DNA of 63,791 nucleotides from Luminiphilus sp. (GTDB lineage Bacteria > Pseudomonadota > Gammaproteobacteria > Pseudomonadales > Halieaceae), in NCBI GenBank assembly GCA_012270045.1, contig JAAXJC010000184.1, forward strand, positions 1-63,791, written 5' to 3'. The translations under genes and the position numbers were made by a program. Of the stretch, positions 8,366 to 16,475 are shown in pieces. The notes below the pieces were generated by a model, which was not told the origin of the DNA, ran no database searches, and saw only the letters and a list, made by a program, of their open reading frames with translations. How positions within the stretch are numbered: position 1 is the first letter of the stretch; each line of letters starts with the position of its first letter.

Positions 8366-9466
8366 ATGCCCTCCAATTCGTCCCTCGTCAAAAACCTGAT
8401 CACTGGGCTATTGCTCTCAGCCTCGCTGCCAGTAGTGGCTGCTGGCTATCAGGTGACGACCATCGCCTCCGGACTCGATAAGCCTTGGTCAATCGCCCAG
8501 CTTCCCGACGGCGCTGGATTTCTGGTCACGGAAAAATCCGGACAGCTGCTGCACATTTCTGACGCTGGTGAAAGCACGTCGATTGCCGGTGTGCCACCGG
8601 TGTACTTCAAGAGCCAGGGCGGCTTGCTGGAGGTGGTGTTGGATCCCGGCTTTGCCATGAACAAGTTGCTCTACCTGTCCTATGCCGGGGGCGATGCCGA
8701 CGCCAATCGCACCACGGTGGTTCGGGCCCAGCTTGATGATGGGCAGCTGGTGCAAATGGAAACCATCCTTGAGGTCGAGCCGGATAAGAAAAAGGCCGCC
8801 CATTACGGCGGCAAACTGGCTTTCCTCCCTGACGGCACCCTGTTGGTCAGCGTCGGTGAAGGCTTTGAATACCGGGAGCAGGCCCAGAGCCTGGACAGTG
8901 AGCTGGGTAAACTACTGCGCATCCGCAGCGATGGTTCGCCACCCCCCGACAACCCGTTCCCCGACGCCGCCCCCAGGGTGTACAGCTATGGCCACAGACA
9001 TTCCCAGGGTCTGGCTGTGGACGACACAGACGGCACGATCTGGATGACCGAACACGGCCCCAAGGGCGGCGATGAACTGAACCGGATAGAGGCTGGCAAC
9101 AACTACGGTTGGCCTGCCATTACCTATGGCGTGGACTACTCGGGTGCCATCATTTCACCCTATACCGAAGCCGAAGGGATGGAGCAGCCGGTCACTTACT
9201 GGGTTCCCAGCATCGCAACCTCGGGTCTGGCCATCTACCGGGGAGACGGCTTTGCCGGCTGGCAGGGCTCCCTGCTAATCGGCGCCCTCAAGGACGAGAA
9301 ACTTTACCGCCTGGCACCGGACGGCCAGGGTTTTAGCCAGAGCGAGCCCTTTCCCGAAGTGACGGGCCGGGTCCGGGACGTGCGCGTGCTCGCCGACGGC
9401 AGCATTGCAGCTGTGACTGACGAGGGCGCTTTTTATCGCATTGCGCCGACCGCAGGGGAACCCTGA
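8366..9466 (+). CDS. PQQ-dependent aldose sugar dehydrogenase (YliI/Asd-like)
   Basis: Secreted or periplasmic six-bladed beta-propeller of 366 residues that would oxidise sugars with pyrroloquinoline quinone and calcium. A signal peptide covers about 1-26 (LITGLLLSASLPVVAAG). Family blocks in order: GLDKPWSIAQLPDG, GLLEVVLDPGF, YGHRHSQGLAVD near 205-217 (with the family's His-Arg pair) and TEHGPKGGDELNRIEAGNNYGWP near 224-246. The length fits E. coli YliI (about 371). No PQQ biosynthesis genes are in the window. A single gene, divergent from the AspH pair. Confidence 0.9.
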   Translation: MPSNSSLVKNLITGLLLSASLPVVAAGYQVTTIASGLDKPWSIAQLPDGAGFLVTEKSGQLLHISDAGESTSIAGVPPVYFKSQGGLLEVVLDPGFAMNKLLYLSYAGGDADANRTTVVRAQLDDGQLVQMETILEVEPDKKKAAHYGGKLAFLPDGTLLVSVGEGFEYREQAQSLDSELGKLLRIRSDGSPPPDNPFPDAAPRVYSYGHRHSQGLAVDDTDGTIWMTEHGPKGGDELNRIEAGNNYGWPAITYGVDYSGAIISPYTEAEGMEQPVTYWVPSIATSGLAIYRGDGFAGWQGSLLIGALKDEKLYRLAPDGQGFSQSEPFPEVTGRVRDVRVLADGSIAAVTDEGAFYRIAPTAGEP

Positions 9467-9556
9467 GGCTTGCGGTGGCGCGGCCCCCCGGGGTCGCGAG
9501 CAAGGTCCCTCGCCCGATACCGGTGCAGCCGGCGTTAATTTTCATGGAGTAACCCG

Positions 9557-10834
9557 ATGATTGAACAACCACTGACCCTGCCCTGCGGTGCGGTGCTGAG
9601 CAATCGACTTTGCAAAGCCGCCATGACAGAGGGTCTGGCAGGCGCAGACGGAATACCCGGTGCGGCGTTGAACCGCCTGTACGGCATCTGGAGTGATGGC
9701 GGCGCGGGGCTGCTGCTGTCGGGCAATGTCCAGATCGACCGGGACCACCTGGAGCGGCCGGGTAATGTAGTGGTGGACGCCGAACCCGATGACAGCACAC
9801 GGACCGCATTGCGGGCCTGGGCCGAGGCCGGCACCCGCGCCGGTAATCATTTCTGGGCCCAGATAAGCCACGCGGGCCGCCAGTGCCAGAAAATCATTAA
9901 CCCCCATCCCAAGGCCCCGTCGGCGGTGAAGCTGGGTTTGCCGGGAGGCCAATTTGGCGAGCCGGTTGCGATGACGGCAGAGGATATCGCCGGGGTGGTC
10001 ACCGGCTTTGCCCGCTGCGCCCGGGTGCTGAAGGAGGCTGGTTTCACTGGCGTGCAGTTGCACAGTGCCCATGGCTATCTGCTGTCCCAGTTCCTGAGTC
10101 CGCGCAGTAACCAGCGCACTGACCAGTGGGGTGGCAGTCTGGAAAATCGCGCCCGGCTGCTGCTGGACTCGGTGGCAGCCGTGCGGACGGCCGTTGGACC
10201 CGAATTCCCTATTGGCGTGAAACTCAACAGCGCCGACTTCCAGCGAGGCGGTTTCGATTTCACCGAGAGCCTGCAGGTTGCCAAGTGGCTGGAGGCAGCC
10301 GGGGTGGACTTACTGGAGATTTCCGGTGGCACCTACGAGCAACCGCGCCTGCTCAATGTCGAGGGCATAGAGCCGGTTGAAAACCAGGCCATCGCCCAGT
10401 CGACCCGGGCCCGGGAAGCTTATTTTGTGGACTTCGCCCAGGCCATGCGTAAGGAACTCACCATGCCGCTGATGGTCACCGGTGGCCTGCGCCGCAGGGA
10501 CGCCATGGAAAATGCCCTGGAGAGCGGCTCGGCTGATGTCATTGGTATCGGCCGTCCCATGTGCGTCATGACCGATGCGCCGAAACGGTTGCTGTCGGGT
10601 ACCCAGGAGTTACCTCGCTACGAGGACAGCCTGTCGCTGTTACCCCGCTGGCTCAAACCCCTGGAAAAGCTCAACCTGGTCAAGACCCTGGCGACATTCG
10701 CCGTGCAGTACTGGTACTACCAGCAACTCTATATCCTGGGTGAGACCGGCAGCACCTCGAATGACCTGAGTGTGTTCGCGGCCACCCGCCAGCAGATGAA
10801 GCTGGCAAACGAACTGGCGGCCGCCCGCAACTAA
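9557..10834 (+). CDS. NADH:flavin oxidoreductase, Old Yellow Enzyme family
   Basis: FMN enzyme of 425 residues with a TIM barrel that reduces activated C=C bonds. The N-terminus carries NRLCKAAMTEGLA, where OYE relatives hold the flavin-binding segment. WAQISHAGRQ near residue 97 and GVQLHSAHGYLLSQFLSP near 162-179 (substrate-binding His region and YL.SQFLSP) are classic. GGSLENRARLLLD follows, and the C-terminus has VTGGLRRRDAMENALESGSADVIGIGRP for phosphate binding. The enzyme ends in the barrel plus a short tail, so it is a single-domain OYE without the FAD and 4Fe-4S domains of dienoyl-CoA reductase. GGAG lies just before the ATG. Confidence 0.9.
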   Translation: MIEQPLTLPCGAVLSNRLCKAAMTEGLAGADGIPGAALNRLYGIWSDGGAGLLLSGNVQIDRDHLERPGNVVVDAEPDDSTRTALRAWAEAGTRAGNHFWAQISHAGRQCQKIINPHPKAPSAVKLGLPGGQFGEPVAMTAEDIAGVVTGFARCARVLKEAGFTGVQLHSAHGYLLSQFLSPRSNQRTDQWGGSLENRARLLLDSVAAVRTAVGPEFPIGVKLNSADFQRGGFDFTESLQVAKWLEAAGVDLLEISGGTYEQPRLLNVEGIEPVENQAIAQSTRAREAYFVDFAQAMRKELTMPLMVTGGLRRRDAMENALESGSADVIGIGRPMCVMTDAPKRLLSGTQELPRYEDSLSLLPRWLKPLEKLNLVKTLATFAVQYWYYQQLYILGETGSTSNDLSVFAATRQQMKLANELAAARN

Positions 10835-10875
10835 AGGTAGCGACCGCCCGTCACAGCCACCCTGTCAGCAGCGGC

Positions 10876-11553
10876 TCAGCCAAAGTCCCTGGCCATAGCC
10901 GCTTGCCAGCGGTTTGCAAACCCCTCCCGCAAGCGGGTCTTGGTGCCGACAAAAGACGGCATGTCCAGCTTCGAGAACATCTCTGCGGCGGCGGCAACTT
11001 CGGCCATAAAGGCGTCCGGTTCGCAGCAACGGTCGAGGATACCTGCCTCCACCGCCCCATCGGGGTCGTAAATGCGTGCCAGGGACACCACCTGATGGCG
11101 ATGGGCTTCCACCACCCGTTCCTGGGCCAGTTCGATGCCAAACCAGGGTAAGGTCATGCCGATGGCGACCTCGTTCAGCCCCAGTTTGAAATTGCCCCTG
11201 ACCCCGATGCGGTAATCCGCCGCCAGGCACATCAAGGCCCCCATGGCCAGGGCGTGGCCGGTGACGGCGGCAACCACCGGTACCTCACTCTGAGCCACAC
11301 GGCCCGCGATGTCGGCACCCCGGCGCAACAGCTTCAAGGCATTTTCCCCGGGCTGCCCCATCACACTCAGATCGAAACCGGCCGAGAATTTACCGGGGCG
11401 TCCCGCCAGCACCGTCACCTTGCCCGACGCCAGGGCCTGGTCCAGGGCGCTATCCAATTCGTCCGCCATCTGGAAAGACAGGGCATTGGCCTTGCCATCA
11501 TCCAGGGTTATCTGGACAAAGCTGTCCTGCTCTTCATACTGAACCAACGCCAT
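10876..11553 (-). CDS. Crotonase family protein (enoyl-CoA hydratase/isomerase-like)
   Basis: 225-residue crotonase-fold protein, shorter than the 260-residue hydratases. KFSAGFDLSVM near 55-65 and GHALAMGALMCLAADYRIG near 98-116 are the oxyanion-hole blocks. FKLGLNEVAIGMTLP has a Glu at the first catalytic position; the second catalytic Glu of hydratases is not obvious. The short length and layout resemble the small crotonases often annotated as enoyl-CoA hydratase without proof. Monocistronic; GGAG seven bases before ATG. It is divergent from the UPF0178 gene, 75 bases away. Confidence 0.82.
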   Translation of the reverse strand: MALVQYEEQDSFVQITLDDGKANALSFQMADELDSALDQALASGKVTVLAGRPGKFSAGFDLSVMGQPGENALKLLRRGADIAGRVAQSEVPVVAAVTGHALAMGALMCLAADYRIGVRGNFKLGLNEVAIGMTLPWFGIELAQERVVEAHRHQVVSLARIYDPDGAVEAGILDRCCEPDAFMAEVAAAAEMFSKLDMPSFVGTKTRLREGFANRWQAAMARDFG

Positions 11554-11628
11554 GGCGATACTCCGAATCTATTGATGGGTGATCTGCCACCCGTTACCAA
11601 TGTACTGAACGCAACGAGGAGACCGGGC

Positions 11629-12096
11629 ATGAATATTCTAGTCGATGCCGACGCCTGCCCGGGCACCATCAGGGACATTGTATGCCGGGCGGGGATGAAA
11701 CGGGGCATCCCGGTGCTGTTCGTCGCCAACCAGCCGGTCAATCTGCCGGCCTCGCCCTGGTTGAGTTCCTTCCAGGTACCCCAGGGCTTTGACCAGGCGG
11801 ACGACGAAATCGTGCGGCGCGCCCAGACCAACGACCTGGTCATCACCGCCGATATACCCCTCGCCTCCGAAGTCCTGGCCAAGGGCGCCCACGCCCTGAC
11901 GCCCCGGGGCGAGCGCTACACCGAGGCCAACATAAAACAGCGTCTGCAGATGCGGGACTTCATGGAAACCATGCGCGCCACCGGGGAGCGGACCGGTGGC
12001 CCACCGCCCCTGTCCCAAACCGATCGCAAGGCCTTTGCCGACCAGCTTGACCGGCTACTGACCCGCTACCACACAAAACTCCCTGGCAGCGACTAA
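11629..12096 (+). CDS. UPF0178 (YaiI/YqxD, DUF188) family protein
   Basis: 155-residue cytosolic protein of the DUF188 family, whose fold resembles PIN nucleases; its function is not established. It opens with MNILVDADACPGTIRDIV, the family hallmark. Further blocks are DQADDEIVRRA, DLVITADIPLASEVLAKGAHALTPRG (the second acidic cluster) and FMETMRATGERTGGPPPLSQTDRKAFADQLDR at the C-terminus. The ATG at 11629 is preceded by GAGGAG. The frame stays open upstream to 11254, but that part lies opposite the crotonase gene and is not conserved-looking. Confidence 0.9.
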   Translation: MNILVDADACPGTIRDIVCRAGMKRGIPVLFVANQPVNLPASPWLSSFQVPQGFDQADDEIVRRAQTNDLVITADIPLASEVLAKGAHALTPRGERYTEANIKQRLQMRDFMETMRATGERTGGPPPLSQTDRKAFADQLDRLLTRYHTKLPGSD

Positions 12097-12111
12097 ACAG
12101 TGGGTGGCACC

Positions 12112-12128
12112 GGGCTGGCTGCCAGCCC
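12112..12128. terminator. Possible bidirectional hairpin between convergent genes
   Basis: GGGCTGG and CCAGCCC form a perfect 7-bp stem around a 3-base loop, 16 bases after the stop of the UPF0178 gene and before the end of the convergent PliI-like gene. There is no T-run on either strand, so intrinsic termination is uncertain. Confidence 0.3.
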
Positions 12129-12214
12129 AAGGGCAGCATCTTGCGAACACTACCCCTGTTCCTCCCGCCCACCGGGCACTGCCGACGGCCTGTGAGCAAC
12201 TGGCCGATACTTTC

Positions 12215-12766
12215 TCAATAACGGAGCTGCAGTAGCCAACCGGTCTCGCCGGCGACCAGTTCATACTCCAGCCGGCGCCGTCCGCCGCTGGGACTGGCGT
12301 TGGTGTCCCCTGGCAGATAGACAGGAAAACTGCGCTCAATGCTGCGGGGCAGTACCCGGAATCGATCGTGCCCCATGTAACCCTGCAATGCCGAAGACCC
12401 TTCCGCCACCGGCAGCTGATGCACCGGCGTCATCGAGCGATTGCGGTTGGATGCGAAGGCAACAATCGAACCGTAGGAACCGCTGCCCACTGAAGCCACA
12501 AAGGCGTAGACCTCCGGGAAGCCGTCCTGGTCCAGATCCGTAACCTCCACTGCCGTGACGATGCCCTCAACGGAGACCACGGTATCCAGAATGGCGTCCC
12601 CATCGATCCGGGCAGAAAAATGCACCGGGTTGATCGACCCCGAGTTGGCGCTGTGAAGGGATATACTCAGCCCCTGCCACATCTCCTCGTGGACCAACGG
12701 GCTGGAAGCCCGGGCTACAACGGCAGCGAAGGAGACACACAGTAACAACAGGCCGAGTCCTTTCAC
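12215..12766 (-). CDS. PliI-like periplasmic inhibitor of I-type lysozyme
   Basis: Secreted 183-residue protein. Starting at GTG 12766 it begins with a signal peptide (GLGLLLLCVSFAAVVARA); a longer frame reaches 12838 but would bury that signal. The mature part has VTDLDQDGFPEVYAFV, VGSGSYGSIVAF, GYMGHDRFRV, LPGDTNASPSGGRRRLEYELV and GETGWLLQL. The SGSYG loop and the overall order match the PliI family, in which that loop plugs the lysozyme active site (family knowledge). PliI guards peptidoglycan against invertebrate-type lysozyme, which would suit a bacterium that meets animals. Divergent from the MFS gene, whose Shine-Dalgarno overlaps this start region. Confidence 0.72.
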   Translation of the reverse strand: MKGLGLLLLCVSFAAVVARASSPLVHEEMWQGLSISLHSANSGSINPVHFSARIDGDAILDTVVSVEGIVTAVEVTDLDQDGFPEVYAFVASVGSGSYGSIVAFASNRNRSMTPVHQLPVAEGSSALQGYMGHDRFRVLPRSIERSFPVYLPGDTNASPSGGRRRLEYELVAGETGWLLQLRY

Positions 12767-12779
12767 GGAGTAAGTCCCT

Positions 12780-13961
12780 TTGGTGGGTGACAGAGAAATC
12801 ATTGTACTGGCCTTGGCCTCCGCCATCGTGACCGCCAATGCCTATTACATCCACCCCATTATCGGTGATGTAGCCCGGGAGTTCGGGGTCAGCGACGGCC
12901 TGATCGGCATTGTTCCCGCAATGAACCAGATTGCCCTGGCACTGGGCGTCCTGTTGCTGTTACCCCTGGGTGATCGGGTCAACAACCGGTCACTGGTAAC
13001 ACTTTGCCTGTCGGTGCAGGTGGCAGCCCTGGCTACCATGGCCGTCACCGGCAACTTCGCCCTGTTTGTTGCGGCATCGACAATCCTGGGATTCTTTACC
13101 GTCACGCCCTACCTGCTACCCGCCTACGCCTCCCGGCGGGTGGCACCCTCCCGGCTGGGCTATGCCACAGCATTACTGACCACCGGCGTCATTGCAGGTG
13201 TGCAGGTATCCAGGCTGGCCGCCGGCGTCATCGGGGAATATGCCGACTGGCGTCTTGTCTATTGGCTGGCCGCAGCGTTGATGACGGCTGCGGCGATAGC
13301 CCTGCCGCGTTTCATGGTGAAAGAGGCGATGCCCGAGAACAAGCCAAGCTACCTGCAGCTGCTCAGCTCGATGCTGACCCTGGCCAGCTGCCATCCCCGG
13401 CTGATGGTGTCCGGACTTATCCAGGGCATGAACTTCGCGGGCTTCATAGCCCTGTGGCTGGGCATCAGCCTGCACCTTACCGGTGATGTCCTGGGGCACG
13501 GCTCTGACCTTGTGGGCTACCTGACCGCCTTCTCTGCCATTGGCCTGGTCACGACCACCCGCCTGGGCCAGTGGGCAGACCGAACCGGGGCCGAAAAAGC
13601 GCGGCTGCTGATGTCCAGTTGTCAGTTTGGCGCGGTGCTGCTGCTCTGGACCGCTGAAACCAACTGGATCTATCTGCTGCCGCCCCTGGCGATCATGAGT
13701 GTGGTCGGGCCCATCATCGATGTCACCGGGCGCATGACCGGCCTGCAGGAACTCCCTGACATTCGAACCCGCCTGATGAGCCTGTATGTGTGCATGATGT
13801 TTACCGGTGCCGGCATTGGCAGCTGGGCCGGCACCATGGTCTATGACATCGGCGCATGGCGGGGCATGGTGCTGCTTATGATGCTGTTTTCAGGGCTGGT
13901 CTGGCTGCTGTCATGGCAGCAGCTGCGGCGCTGGCAGGGCAGTACCGAGACGGCGACCTGA
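12780..13961 (+). CDS. Major facilitator superfamily transporter
   Basis: Twelve-helix inner-membrane carrier of 393 residues. The N-terminal half has the helix 2-3 loop LLPLGDRVNNRSLV, a version of the MFS G.xxDrxGrR motif, and the C-terminal half has TRLGQWADRTGAEKARLL at the matching loop. The layout resembles the DHA1-type drug/metabolite exporters with short loops. The TTG at 12780 lies nine bases after GGAG and the GTG at 12783 twelve bases after it; TTG is favoured by spacing. The substrate is unknown. It converges with the carbonic-anhydrase-like gene with only 7 bases between the two stops. Confidence 0.87.
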   Translation: MVGDREIIVLALASAIVTANAYYIHPIIGDVAREFGVSDGLIGIVPAMNQIALALGVLLLLPLGDRVNNRSLVTLCLSVQVAALATMAVTGNFALFVAASTILGFFTVTPYLLPAYASRRVAPSRLGYATALLTTGVIAGVQVSRLAAGVIGEYADWRLVYWLAAALMTAAAIALPRFMVKEAMPENKPSYLQLLSSMLTLASCHPRLMVSGLIQGMNFAGFIALWLGISLHLTGDVLGHGSDLVGYLTAFSAIGLVTTTRLGQWADRTGAEKARLLMSSCQFGAVLLLWTAETNWIYLLPPLAIMSVVGPIIDVTGRMTGLQELPDIRTRLMSLYVCMMFTGAGIGSWAGTMVYDIGAWRGMVLLMMLFSGLVWLLSWQQLRRWQGSTETAT

Positions 13962-13968
13962 ACACCCG

Positions 13969-14523
13969 CTATCCGTCCTGGCGATACAGCGCCATCACCT
14001 CGGCAATTTCACTGTCTTCCAGACGATCGCGACCCTCGGCATAGGCCGCCGCAAAGCGTTGGTACATGGCGGCATTGATGGTGTTGGCTGTGCCGTTATC
14101 CCGGGTGCCCACCACTTTGGCCGGCACCCCGGCAATAATGGAATTCTCGGGAAACTCGCTGTTTTCACGCACGATACTGTTACCGGCCACAATGGAATTG
14201 GCGCCGATCTTGGCGCCATCCATGATGGTGGCGTTGATACCGATCAGACAGCGATCACCGATGTCACAGCCGTGCAATATGGCGTGGTGGGTTATGGAGC
14301 AATCCTCGCCCACGATGGTCGGCGTCATGGCGCCGACATGGATCATGACAAAGTCCTGGATGTTGGTTCGGGCACCAATGCGTATCTCCAGAAACTCTGC
14401 CCGGGTGACCACGTTGGGCCAGATCGAGGCCCCGGGGCCCACATACACCTTGCCATACAGCCAGGCGCTCTCGTGGATGAATGCCGGGTCGTCCAGGGTG
14501 ACGTTGTCGCTGATAAAGCCCAT
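13969..14523 (-). CDS. Gamma-carbonic-anhydrase-like left-handed beta-helix protein (YrdA/PaaY type)
   Basis: 184-residue trimeric hexapeptide-repeat protein. Repeats run from about residue 12 to 135 (GPGASIWPNVV, IGARTNIQDFVMIHVG, IGDRCLIGINATIMDGAKIGANSIVAGNSIV). Three histidines sit where gamma-carbonic anhydrases bind metal between subunits: His62 in IHVG, and His79 and His84 in THHAILHG. The C-terminus has [11 protein letters not shown] as in YrdA, PaaY and CaiE. Members are metal proteins with carbonic anhydrase or thioesterase activity, or none shown. Monocistronic. Confidence 0.88.
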   Translation of the reverse strand: MGFISDNVTLDDPAFIHESAWLYGKVYVGPGASIWPNVVTRAEFLEIRIGARTNIQDFVMIHVGAMTPTIVGEDCSITHHAILHGCDIGDRCLIGINATIMDGAKIGANSIVAGNSIVRENSEFPENSIIAGVPAKVVGTRDNGTANTINAAMYQRFAAAYAEGRDRLEDSEIAEVMALYRQDG

Positions 14524-14663
14524 GCCTAGGGATTCCTCATGTCAGTGGCGAGTAGACAGGAACGCAATTGGGTACTGTGCGCCCACTGGGGTAGAGTACT
14601 GCACCCCCAGCCATCCGGATACCATGGGCCCAGCCGCCTGACCCAGAGCTCGCCCCAACCACC

Positions 14664-16475
14664 ATGCACAGCCTGCAAAGCAATGACACGCCCAATGAGA
14701 GCAGCCGCCTGCTGCTGGCAAAACTCTGGCGACAGATTGCCCCGACGTTGGCGGAAAACAGCGGCCGGGTTGCCCTGGCCCTGGGCTGCCTGCTGCTGGC
14801 GAAGGGTGGCCTGCTGCTGATTCCGTTTCTGCTCAAGGGGCTGGTGGACAGCCTGAACCAAACCCCGGTACCCGCGCCCGCCGCATTGATTCTGCTGATG
14901 GTGGTGGCCTACGGTACGGCGCGCTTCGCCAACACCCTGTTTGCCGAGCTCAGGGATACCCTGTTCGGCCGGGTGACCGAACGGGCCATGCACCGCCTGG
15001 GCCTGGCCGTGTTCAAACACATTCACAGTCTGGACCTCGCCTACCACCTGAATCGTCGCACCGGGGGACTGGCACGGGACATTGAACGGGGTACCAACGG
15101 CGTCAGCTTCCTGATGCGGTTTTTTATCTTCAACATTGCCCCCACCCTGTTCGAGATCGCCATGGTGACGGGCATCCTGCTCTACAACTACGGCGTGAAC
15201 TACAGCCTGGTGGTGCTGCTGTCGGTCGCCCTGTACGGCGCCTTCTCCTTTCGGGCGACCCGCTGGCGCACACGCTTTATCCGGGAGGTAAACGCCGCTG
15301 ACTCGGACAGCAACACCCGGGCGGTGGACAGTCTCATCAATTATGAAACCGTCAAATATTTTACCAACGAGGACTTCGAAGCCGAGCGCTACGACCAGTC
15401 CCTGGAGCAGTGGGAACAGGCCCGGCGCAAGAACCGGCTGTCACTGCTGGCATTGAATGGTGGCCAGGCGGTCATCATTGCCGTCAGCCAAACCCTGATG
15501 TTGGGAATGGCGGCCCTGTCGGTACAGGGCGGCAACATGACCCTGGGCGACTTTGTGCTGATCAACCAGTTCATGCTGCAGTTGTTCATTCCCCTGGGCT
15601 TCCTGGGCTTCGTGTACCGTGAGATCAAGGCTTCCCTGGCCAACATAGAACGGCTATTCCTGATTCTCGATCAGCAGCCCGCGGTCACGGATAAACCCGA
15701 TGCGGGCACTCTGGCCGTGGCAGCCGGGGCCATCGAATTCCAACAGGTCGACTTTGGCTATGGCCAGGAGCGCCAGGTATTGAGCGAACTGCAATTCCGG
15801 ATCCAGGGAGGGGAGACCGTGGCGCTGGTGGGCGCCAGTGGTGCCGGCAAATCCACCGTCGTGAAACTGCTGTTTCGCTTTTATGATCCCACCGGGGGTG
15901 CAATTGCGATCGACGGGCAGGATATCCGGGACGTCACGCAGCAGTCCCTGCGACGGGCCATCGCCATCGTGCCCCAGGACTGCGTATTGTTCAGCGATTC
16001 ACTGCTGGAAAATATTCGCTACGGCAGACCCGACGCCAGCGACGAAGAAGTAGAGGCGGCGGTGGCGGCGGCTCATCTTGTGGAGTTCGTGTCGCGGCTG
16101 CCCGAGGGACTGGCAACCCAGGTCGGTGAGCGCGGGCTGAAGCTCTCCGGAGGGGAGCGACAACGGGTGGCCATTGCCCGGGCGGTGTTGAAGGACGCGG
16201 CGATCCTGGTTTTCGATGAGGCCACTTCCAGTCTGGACAGTGAATCGGAGCGGGCCGTTATGGGTGCCTTCAGGGCCCTTGCCGGCCACCACACGGCGCT
16301 GGTGATTGCCCATCGCCTGTCCACCATTGTGGATGCTGACCGGATATTGGTGCTCGAAGACGGACGCCTGGTCGAACAGGGCAACCATGAACAATTGCTG
16401 GCCCAGCAGGGCCGCTATACCGATCTCTGGCAGGCCCAGCAACGGGAGGCGGCGCAAATCCTTGATCATCCTTGA
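14664..16475 (+). CDS. ABC exporter, Atm1/HMT1 type (fused permease and ATPase)
   Basis: 603-residue half-transporter: a six-helix membrane domain (about 25-325) then an ATPase domain (about 355-600). Walker A is GASGAGKST, the signature is LSGGERQRV and Walker B runs into FDEATSSLDSE, with the H-loop in IAHRLSTI. The membrane domain holds YHLNRRTGGLARDIERGTNGVSF and NYETVKYFTNEDFEAERY, typical of the ABCB7/Atm1 and heavy-metal-tolerance group that exports glutathione-linked sulfur or metal compounds. It works as a homodimer in the inner membrane. Its last 14 bases overlap the start of the ABC-F gene, so the two are likely cotranscribed. Confidence 0.9.
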   Translation: MHSLQSNDTPNESSRLLLAKLWRQIAPTLAENSGRVALALGCLLLAKGGLLLIPFLLKGLVDSLNQTPVPAPAALILLMVVAYGTARFANTLFAELRDTLFGRVTERAMHRLGLAVFKHIHSLDLAYHLNRRTGGLARDIERGTNGVSFLMRFFIFNIAPTLFEIAMVTGILLYNYGVNYSLVVLLSVALYGAFSFRATRWRTRFIREVNAADSDSNTRAVDSLINYETVKYFTNEDFEAERYDQSLEQWEQARRKNRLSLLALNGGQAVIIAVSQTLMLGMAALSVQGGNMTLGDFVLINQFMLQLFIPLGFLGFVYREIKASLANIERLFLILDQQPAVTDKPDAGTLAVAAGAIEFQQVDFGYGQERQVLSELQFRIQGGETVALVGASGAGKSTVVKLLFRFYDPTGGAIAIDGQDIRDVTQQSLRRAIAIVPQDCVLFSDSLLENIRYGRPDASDEEVEAAVAAAHLVEFVSRLPEGLATQVGERGLKLSGGERQRVAIARAVLKDAAILVFDEATSSLDSESERAVMGAFRALAGHHTALVIAHRLSTIVDADRILVLEDGRLVEQGNHEQLLAQQGRYTDLWQAQQREAAQILDHP

